Assembly (NCBI GenBank): GCA_951802425.1
Contig: OX637801.1
Coordinates: 1 to 64,000, forward strand
Direction: 5' to 3'
From: Clavaria fumosa
Lineage: Eukaryota > Basidiomycota > Agaricomycetes > Agaricales > Clavariaceae
Length of the DNA stretch: 64,000 nt
Below are positions 58,160 through 64,000 of this stretch, piece after piece (within the stretch, counting starts at the first letter, position 1; each line of letters starts with the position of its first letter). The notes beneath the pieces are model-generated. The model was given only the letters and a program-made list of their open reading frames with translations. It ran no database searches and was not told the DNA's origin. Position numbers and translations under genes: made by a program.

Positions 58160-59380
58160 CTGACTGGCTGAATGTGCCAATGTATGGAACAATTCAAGCA
58201 GTCAATGTATCATGCAATCAGCCAGTGAATCAGAGGTGTTCATGTATGGGACAATCAGAGCAGTCAATATATTGGCTATTTGTCAAATACTAGAGTGGTC
58301 AATATATCATACAACTAGAGGTGGCCATCTATTAGCCATTGAATCAGAAGAGTCAATGCATGGTATGATTAGAAGACTTACTGTCGTTTTCACGAAAGCT
58401 TATAAATCATAAAACACGTGACTTTCTGCGCTCTGATATCGGCTTCGCAATATCTTGACAACGACTGAAGCAATTTGTATAAAAATTAGTGCAGAATCAT
58501 CGCACAGATTAGCGCTACCCAGTAAAATTAGAGCGACATAGAAATTTGATCGTTTTTTACTGTCTTTTTCAAGAAACCTTATAAACCATAAAACACGTGA
58601 CTATTCTGGGGTCAGATGTCGGCACTGCGATATCTCGACAACAACAATGAAATTTCTATGTCACTCTAATTTTACTGGGTAGCGCTAATCTGTGCGATGA
58701 TTCTGCACTAATTTTTATACAAATTGCTTCAGTCGTTGTCAAGATATTGCGAAGCCGATATCAGAGCGCAGAAAGTCACGTGTTTTATGATTTATAAGCT
58801 TTCGTGAAAACGACAGTAATGTGTCATACAATGAGTCAGTCAACCAGAGATGCCAATGTATGGGACAATTAGAGCAGTCAATGTATCATGCAATCAGCCA
58901 GTGAATCAGAGGTGTTCATGTATGGGACAATTAGAGCAGTTAATATATTGGCTGTTTGACTAGAGTGGTCAATATATCATACAACTAGAGGTGGCCATGT
59001 ATTAGCCATTGAATCAGAGGAGTCAATGCATGGTATGATTTGAAGACTTAATGTATCATACAATGAGTCAGTCAACCAGAGATGCCAATGTATGGGACAA
59101 TTAGAGCAGTCAATATATTGGCTATTTGACTAGAGCAGTCAATGTATCATACAACTAGAGATGGCCATGTATTAGCCATTGAATCAGAGGGGTCAATGCA
59201 TGGCATAATTAGAAGACTTAATGTATCATGCAGCCAGCCAGTCATCAGAGATGCCAATGTATGGGACAATTAGAGCAGTCAATGTACCATGCAATCAGCC
59301 AGTGAACAGAGGTGCTAATGTATGGGACAAGTAGAGTGGCTACCTTGTGATTACAATTGGCCATATATCATTCTAGGTGT
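58160..59380. repeat. ~200-bp tandem repeats, AATGTATGGGACAATTAGAG type
   Basis: Four or so imperfect units containing GGGACAATTAGAGCAGTCAA, CAACTAGAGGTGGCCATGTA and GAATCAGAGGAGTCAATGCA, at 58180-58380, 58835-59045, 59060-59240 and 59245-59350. A 436-bp MITE splits the first from the second. No coding potential. Confidence 0.85.
58381..58816. mobile_element. TA-flanked foldback MITE
   Basis: 436 bp from CTGTCGTTTTCACGAAAGCT to the complement AGCTTTCGTGAAAACGACAG. The arms are about 170 bases each and nearly perfect, meeting near 58550 and 58650. TA lies on both sides (58379-58380, 58817-58818). The empty site is visible at 59042-59060, where GAAGACTTAATGTATCATAC is uninterrupted. The centre (58560-58645) is a diverged direct copy of the outer end (CTGTCTTTTTCAAGAAACCT), so the element has an internal third end. 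No transposase. Confidence 0.92.
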
Positions 59381-59836
59381 TCTAAATCAGAGGAATACAT
59401 ACGACACTGGAAAATGGTAATGAGAACCAATTCATACATGCTGCTACCAGGGTCTGGTGGAAGCAGCCTCCGCGGCGTGCGTCCGAAGACGCCCGGGGGG
59501 CTCAAATCGCCAGGTCGTGTAAAGCAAACGGTACAAGGTTACAAGAGATGGAAGTATCCATGGCACAAGGAAGCGAATCAGTCATACAGAGGTGTGTCCG
59601 GGTACGGTTGGGGAAAGTGTCTGCTGACTGTCAGTCAACTGCTAGGGAACATAGGGAGTGAGGGACGAGCGTCTGATGAGCGTCTATGGAGTGGAGAGTG
59701 TCTTGGGGAGTGGGGGGAAACTAGAAGCGAAGTAAGCGTCCGTAGAGCGTCTATCAAGAGTGGGGGGACTAGAGATGAAGGAAAAATACACAGAGACAAA
59801 TGGGGACGAAGAGATATGTTTGTTATTTTATTTTAT

Positions 59837-60871
59837 TTAAGTCTGGACAGTCTGAGTCGTAGGCGATCTGGCTGGCGCGACCTGGGCATCTGCTCTGTTC
59901 GCCAGAATCAGCATGTGCAGGAGGAACGGGTTCTTGCGTATGAAGCGCTCGAAAGCATCCGAAGACCATCGTCCTGCAGCGCGGATGAGGTCGGGGGCTA
60001 CACCATCCTCCGCTAGTGCGGTCGCACCCCCCGCCCGTAGGGAGTGGCCAGCGATGGACAATGGGAAGAGTAGGCGCAGTCTTTTCATGAACCACTGGCG
60101 AGTAGGAACCGTCCCCGACTGCCGCAACCAGAGCCACGGGTGTAGCGGAAAGCGGGTGTCGTGGGAGGCCAGGTATTGCGTCATGGGTAGCAGGGGGTCT
60201 GGTCGGCCTTCGCGTCGTAGAATTACCACCCGGTTCCCTTCGAACAAACTGTCCCATTTGAACCTGGGCAGCCACAGGCTGTAGCCAGTAGCCAGAAGGC
60301 TCAGTGATGACCGTAGTGTGAACTTCGAGGGGTCTCGCAGCTGCGGATTATCAGGCATGGTGGCTTCTCCTAATCGAAGGAGTCCGAAGAAGGCTGTGTA
60401 GAAGACAGCGACGAATAGGCGGTCGTCATGGTCTGTCGAGGCTGCGTAGGTTGAAGAAACTAGGGACACGTCGTCCCAAGACAGTGCGCTCTTTCGCGTG
60501 GTCAGGCGGGCGTGACGGCGCCGTGCCCCCTCGAGTGTCCTAACGACGAGTTGGGATGCGCGGTTTACACGGACGTCCGAGTAGTAGGGTTCTAGCTGGC
60601 TGCAAATGCCGGACAAGTAGGAATCGACAGATGCGGGGGCAATGAAGGAAGATTGGTAGGCAACGTATAGGCTTAGGGTGTTGGCAGTGGGATCGCAGGA
60701 CAGGGAGTGCATTCTGCAAAAGGTGAGGTAGGAGTTGACGGCGCTCGTGTAGCAGAGGGTGGCGGAGGGGTCAAGCACAAACCCCATAAGTGTTGCGCGC
60801 TCGTGTTGCAAGTGCTCAGGACTCCACAGCGGCTGGGGCGGCTGCCGGGAGTTTGCCAAGATGGTGATCAT
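59837..60871 (-). CDS. Tyrosine recombinase, intact but Tyr replaced by Phe
   Basis: 344 aa, ATG 60871 to stop 59837, no frameshift. The N-terminal core-binding helices include YTSAVNSYLTFCRMHSLSCD. The catalytic domain has the first Arg at residue 166 (GLLRLGEA), then GHSLRAGGAT with His 276 and Arg 279, and the Trp of GRWSS at 302. The nucleophile position reads ERF-IRKNP (Phe 310, codon at 59942-59944) where the element at 33148 has KVY-IRDNP. A single-base change from TAC to TTC would explain it. Without the tyrosine the enzyme should not cleave DNA, although it could still bind it. Otherwise it resembles DIRS-type integrating recombinases. Confidence 0.85.
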   Translation of the reverse strand: MITILANSRQPPQPLWSPEHLQHERATLMGFVLDPSATLCYTSAVNSYLTFCRMHSLSCDPTANTLSLYVAYQSSFIAPASVDSYLSGICSQLEPYYSDVRVNRASQLVVRTLEGARRRHARLTTRKSALSWDDVSLVSSTYAASTDHDDRLFVAVFYTAFFGLLRLGEATMPDNPQLRDPSKFTLRSSLSLLATGYSLWLPRFKWDSLFEGNRVVILRREGRPDPLLPMTQYLASHDTRFPLHPWLWLRQSGTVPTRQWFMKRLRLLFPLSIAGHSLRAGGATALAEDGVAPDLIRAAGRWSSDAFERFIRKNPFLLHMLILANRADAQVAPARSPTTQTVQT

Positions 60872-61554
60872 TTTTTGGCTGCCCCCAGCGCGTCTCGAGG
60901 GGGTTGAAACTTAACAATGGACAACTTTGGCACCAGCGAGAGCGCTCTCGCGTCGTCCAGGCAGGAGAGTGCGTCTGCCACCATATTCTCACTCCCAGGA
61001 ATCCACAGCACCCTCATGTCGAGGGCGTCGGCGAGCCGCACATCAATGGTGGAGAGGAGGAGCCGGTTGTGGGCAGGGCCAGCGCGCAGTGAGTGAAATA
61101 TGTCCAAAGAATTCGAGTTGTCTGTGTGGCATAGGAGTCGGCGGGGGTGGCCATGATTCCGAGATAGGTGGGCTGCGCAGCAGACAGCCAGCGCCTCGAA
61201 GAAAAAGATGCCACTCAGCGTGATGTCCGGCGGGATGGCCCACTGGTAGCCAACGTGCTCACCAGGGAACCAGATGCCTATCCCGACAGCGGAGGCATCT
61301 GAGTATGCCTCCAGGGTGTCCAATCCATCGTGGACGGTCCACTCGAATGCCTCGATGAGGTGGACGCCCGTCGATCGCTCAACGTGGTGAACAAGCCACG
61401 TCACCTGTCGCATGATATCAGTGTTCACCCGGAGGAGTGCACGCGCTTTGCTCTTGCCAGCAGTCTTGGCATACAGGGCAGACAGGGATGGATGCAGCGA
61501 TGGGTAGACATCGAGGGCCCAATTGACATGGCCTTGATCAGCAGGGGTATGCAC
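60868..61554 (-). CDS. RNase H domain of DIRS-like element 2
   Basis: 228 codons starting in the RT connection region (WALDVYPSLHPSLSALYAKT). RNase HI acidic positions can be read as YSDAS, FEALAV, HTDNSNSL and NMVADALS, so the catalytic set looks complete. Its TGA overlaps the ATG of the recombinase by the shared ATGA, an arrangement that suits termination-reinitiation. The first codon is not a reliable start because the ORF is the truncated end of a longer polyprotein. Confidence 0.75.
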   Translation of the reverse strand: MHTPADQGHVNWALDVYPSLHPSLSALYAKTAGKSKARALLRVNTDIMRQVTWLVHHVERSTGVHLIEAFEWTVHDGLDTLEAYSDASAVGIGIWFPGEHVGYQWAIPPDITLSGIFFFEALAVCCAAHLSRNHGHPRRLLCHTDNSNSLDIFHSLRAGPAHNRLLLSTIDVRLADALDMRVLWIPGSENMVADALSCLDDARALSLVPKLSIVKFQPPRDALGAAKK

Positions 61555-61562
61555 AAAAAATA

Positions 61563-62640
61563 ATAATCTACTTCCTGCGATCCTGTCTGGATTTACGGCT
61601 GTGCTGTCTGTCCTACCTTCCTATTTGGGAACTCTGTCTGTCCTACCTTCCTAATTGGGTGGGGGGCCTGTCCTACCTTCCTAATATGGAAATCTTGTCT
61701 GTCCTACCTTCCTTATTAGGAAGCCACCTTGTCCTACCTAGTGTTGCCAATGGCGCGAGCCGATTTCTTTTTTGGGAATTTGCATTGAGTATTGTGGCTT
61801 CAAATCAACAGGTAGTCCCACAGAATAAGTGGCTTTGGGCTCTCACAGAAGGAGTGAATGATCAGATGTATCAAAATCTCTCCTCCCATTGTGCATTGTC
61901 CAACGGCTCGCTCGGTTTAGCCGAGCCGAGCCGAAAAAAGCCGAGCCGTGGCAACACTAGTCCTACCTTCCTTTTTTGGGTGTCCTACCTTCCTTATAAG
62001 GAAATCTGGTCTGTCCTACCTTCCTTATAAGGAAATCTGGTCTGTCCTACCTTCCTTTTATGGAACTGTCTCTGTCCTATCTTGCTTATGTCATGTCCTA
62101 CCTTCCTTGTCTGCTGTCCTACCTTGCTTATGTCATGTCCTACCTTCCTTTCCTGGTGTCCTACCTTCCTTTCCTGGTGTCCTACCTTCCTTTTCTGGTG
62201 TCCTACCTTCCTTTTCTGGTGTCCTACCTTCCTTTTCTGGTGTCCTACCTTGCTTATGTCATGTCCTACCTTCCTTTTCTGCTGTCCTACCTTGCTTATG
62301 TCATGTTCTACCTTCCTTTTCTGCTGTCCTACCTTGCCTATGTCATGTCCTACCTTCCTTTCTTGGTGTCCTACCTTGCTTATGTCATGTCCTAACTTCC
62401 TTTTCTGCTGTCCTACCTTCCTTTCTTCATGTCCTACCTTCCTTTTCTGCTGTCCTCCCTCCTTTTTCTGCTGTCCTACCTTGCTTATGTCATGTCCTAC
62501 CTTCCTTTCCTCATGTCCTACCTTCCTTTTCTGCTTTCCTCCCTTCCTTTGTGTTAATTAGGTTAGACTGGTTAGACTTGTCCTACCCCTCCCTCCCTTC
62601 CTATCCTTTGATGTTAGTCTAATCTTCATTTTCTCATGTC
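61563..62640 (+). repeat. CT-rich minisatellite, TGTCCTACCTTCCTT units
   Basis: Imperfect 17-20-base units of TGTCCTACCTTCCTTTTCTG with TGCTTATGTCA variants; copies in the first part (61570-61740) differ more, those at 62080-62540 are regular. ORFs across it (PSFLFCCPTLLMSC type) are artefacts. A hAT-type MITE interrupts it at 61739. Confidence 0.9.
61739..61959. mobile_element. Second hAT-type MITE in the CT minisatellite
   Basis: 221 bp, starting TAGTGTTGCCA and ending TGGCAACACTA, with GCCGAGCC/GGCTCGG-type sequence inside the ends. The 8-bp direct repeat GTCCTACC flanks it (61731-61738 and 61960-61967). That word is also the repeat unit of the host minisatellite, so some caution is due, but the spacing at both ends is exact. 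No coding capacity. Confidence 0.85.
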
Positions 62641-63858
62641 TTACCCTGCCACCCACACCAGCTTGCACCCCACCCCACCATCTGGCATCCCCTGCATGCT
62701 AACCATGCTGCCTGGCACCACCTGCTTGCTGCCAATGCCACCTCATCAGTACTTGTACAAGTGTCTTGTGGATTGACTTGTTGAGGACTTGTTGCCTTGT
62801 TGAGAATTTTTATGCTACTTTTGGTGGTCCCATCACCTTGATTACCTTGTACAAGAAATGGGACCTACTTGTTCAAGGCAGACAAGTCATTAAAAAGGTT
62901 GAAAAAGTCATGAAAAAGGTTAAAAAGGCAACAAGACATCTGTAAAAGTGCTGATGCTGGCACTGCTGGCACCCTGCTCACTGTTAACACTGCCTGGATC
63001 CCCCCCTGGTTACTGCCCACACCACTTTGCACTCTGCCACACCACCTGGCACTTCCCTACACAGCCTGGTACAACACTATGCTACCTGTGCCACCTGTGT
63101 GAGGAAGGAGGAAAGGTCTCCACACAAGGAGGGGTATTTGGCCATGCATGTTTTTGAGATGTTTATCTTGGGAAAGGAAAGGAGGAACCTCTTGATATGC
63201 ACAGGTGAGTCCTCAAGAAACTGTGGTGAGCTAGAGTACAGAGAGGGTGGCCAAGGCAATGGCATGTGATGATGGATGAGCATTGGTGCAAGGTGGATGT
63301 CAGGTTCAGGGTGTAAAGGTTGACAGCCACAATGCTGTCTTCTGTGTGGGCAACAATGGCAGCAGTGCACTGCATGCCTGGCCACTGATGCCTGCCAATT
63401 GCCAGTGCCATCTCCAACAGTGTGGACAACCCTAATGAGAAGAGGCAGGAGTGCCAGCAATGCTGACAAAACTGACAATGTACACATGTGGCTGAGGGTG
63501 CTGCATGGCCTCCAGGTGCTGCATGGACATCCTTGACATGGTGTCCATGGCAGCCTCCACAGTCATGCCACATGAGGCAGAGATGCAGCTCATCAAGCAG
63601 CTGTTTGACCTCATCCCTCTATTTCTTCCCAACACATGCCCCAGGCCCACCACCAAATTTGTCTGGCATCAGATCCAAATGGTGAAGCAACTCACTTAAC
63701 CCTCCACTGCAAAGCATGAATAGTAGTGCAATAAGTGATTGACAGTCTGCCATAATGTATCACAAATATGTTGATTTCCTACACTTGGATGAATCATCCA
63801 TGCCTAACACATTGGAAAGTTCACCAATGAGTCCCATCCTCTCTGTCATCCATGATTA
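62641..63858. other. Low-complexity subtelomere-like DNA, no gene
   Basis: CACC- and TGCCAC-rich DNA of the same texture as 17.1-21 kb. A 64-codon stretch (63505-63699, ending NTCPRPTTKFVWHQIQMVKQ) looks slightly protein-like but has no support. AAAAAGGTTGAAAAAGTCATG direct repeats lie near 62895-62925. Confidence 0.45.
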
Positions 63859-64000
63859 TTGTCCTTTTCAGGAAAGCTTATAAATCAAAAAACACATGAC
63901 TTTCTGTGCTCTGACATCGGCTTCGCAATATCTTGACAACGACTGAAGCTATTTGCATAAAAAATAGTGCAAAATAATCGCACAGATCAGCACTACCCTG
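63859..64000 (+). mobile_element. Diverged copy of the foldback MITE, cut by window end
   Basis: TGTCCTTTTCAGGAAAGCTT to CACAGATCAGCACTACCCTG follows the left arm of the element at 58381 collinearly (AAAACACATGACTTTCTG, GACATCGGCTTCGCAATATC, TTGACAACGACTGAAGC) with about one change in eight bases. The rest lies beyond base 64000. Confidence 0.88.

Larger units (their letters stand above)
59820..61562 (-). mobile_element. Second DIRS-like element, 5'-truncated
   Basis: On the minus strand an RNase H domain ORF and a tyrosine recombinase ORF overlap by an ATGA stop-start. The RT that should precede RNase H is missing: similarity ends at about 61555 next to CACAAAAAATAATAATC, and CT-rich minisatellite follows. 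It belongs to a different subfamily from the element at 30150-34270 (low sequence identity). Codons are GC-rich compared with the surroundings. Confidence 0.82.

Noticed and set aside
59357..60016. 219-codon plus-strand ORF
   Set aside because: Its second half is antisense to the recombinase gene and its first half lies in non-conserved spacer.
62082..62622. Cys/Phe/Leu-rich ORFs of 111-224 codons
   Set aside because: Direct translations of the CT minisatellite in three frames.

Overview
This window reads as the left end of a fungal chromosome, most likely a basidiomycete and probably an agaricomycete. It opens with about 1.3 kb of C-strand telomeric repeats, so the chromosome end lies at base 1. 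The fungal call rests on introns of about 45-80 bp with GT..AG ends, decayed or near-intact tyrosine-recombinase (DIRS-like) retroelements, a TET/JBP-like 2OG-Fe(II) dioxygenase, and a Zn2Cys6-like cysteine cluster. The lineage call is inference; no marker gene or rRNA is present.

Layout: (1) 1-1302 telomere, built of mixed 5- and 9-base units rather than TTAGGG. (2) 1303-17134 about 152 near-identical 104-bp satellite monomers. (3) 17135-26253 gene-free subtelomeric DNA: a near-perfect 2.3-kb palindrome, AC-rich low-complexity DNA with a decayed gag-like trace, an array of 100-bp palindromic units in a 599-bp higher-order repeat, and a partial palindrome copy carrying a hAT-type MITE. (4) 26254-29184 and 47993-50591: two inverted copies of one element with matching 15-bp terminal inverted repeats. 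Each holds an intron-bearing fragment of an ACL4-like (ribosomal protein L4 chaperone) TPR gene next to a large GC-rich trinucleotide expansion. (5) 29667-34270: two small MITEs and a decayed DIRS-like element with gag, RT, RNase H and tyrosine recombinase. (6) 35075-43913: the main single-copy gene island, five genes of which most are unrecognised. (7) 44330-47992: two oppositely oriented 38-bp minisatellite arrays flanking a 1.2-kb inverted repeat. (8) 50787-56322: a TET/JBP-like gene, a two-domain proline/alanine-linker protein, a six-copy 154-bp tandem repeat and a 251-aa unknown gene. (9) 56324-64000: repeat-rich again, with a fragment of an upstream gene, a diverged copy of the central inverted repeat, a TA-flanked foldback MITE, a second DIRS-like element whose recombinase lacks its tyrosine, a CT-rich minisatellite interrupted by another hAT-type MITE, and a truncated second copy of the foldback MITE at the right edge.

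The genes do not form a recognisable pathway. The coherent theme is structural: much of the window is palindromic or present in inverted copies at scales from 16 bp to 3.7 kb, and the whole gene island (about 18.8 kb) lies between the inverted copies of the ACL4-capturing element, so it could invert by recombination. Several MITE insertions can be proven inside the window because the empty target or the target-site duplication is visible. Gene models were spliced by eye. Where coding length comes out in frame I say so; products without a recognised family are left as unknown.
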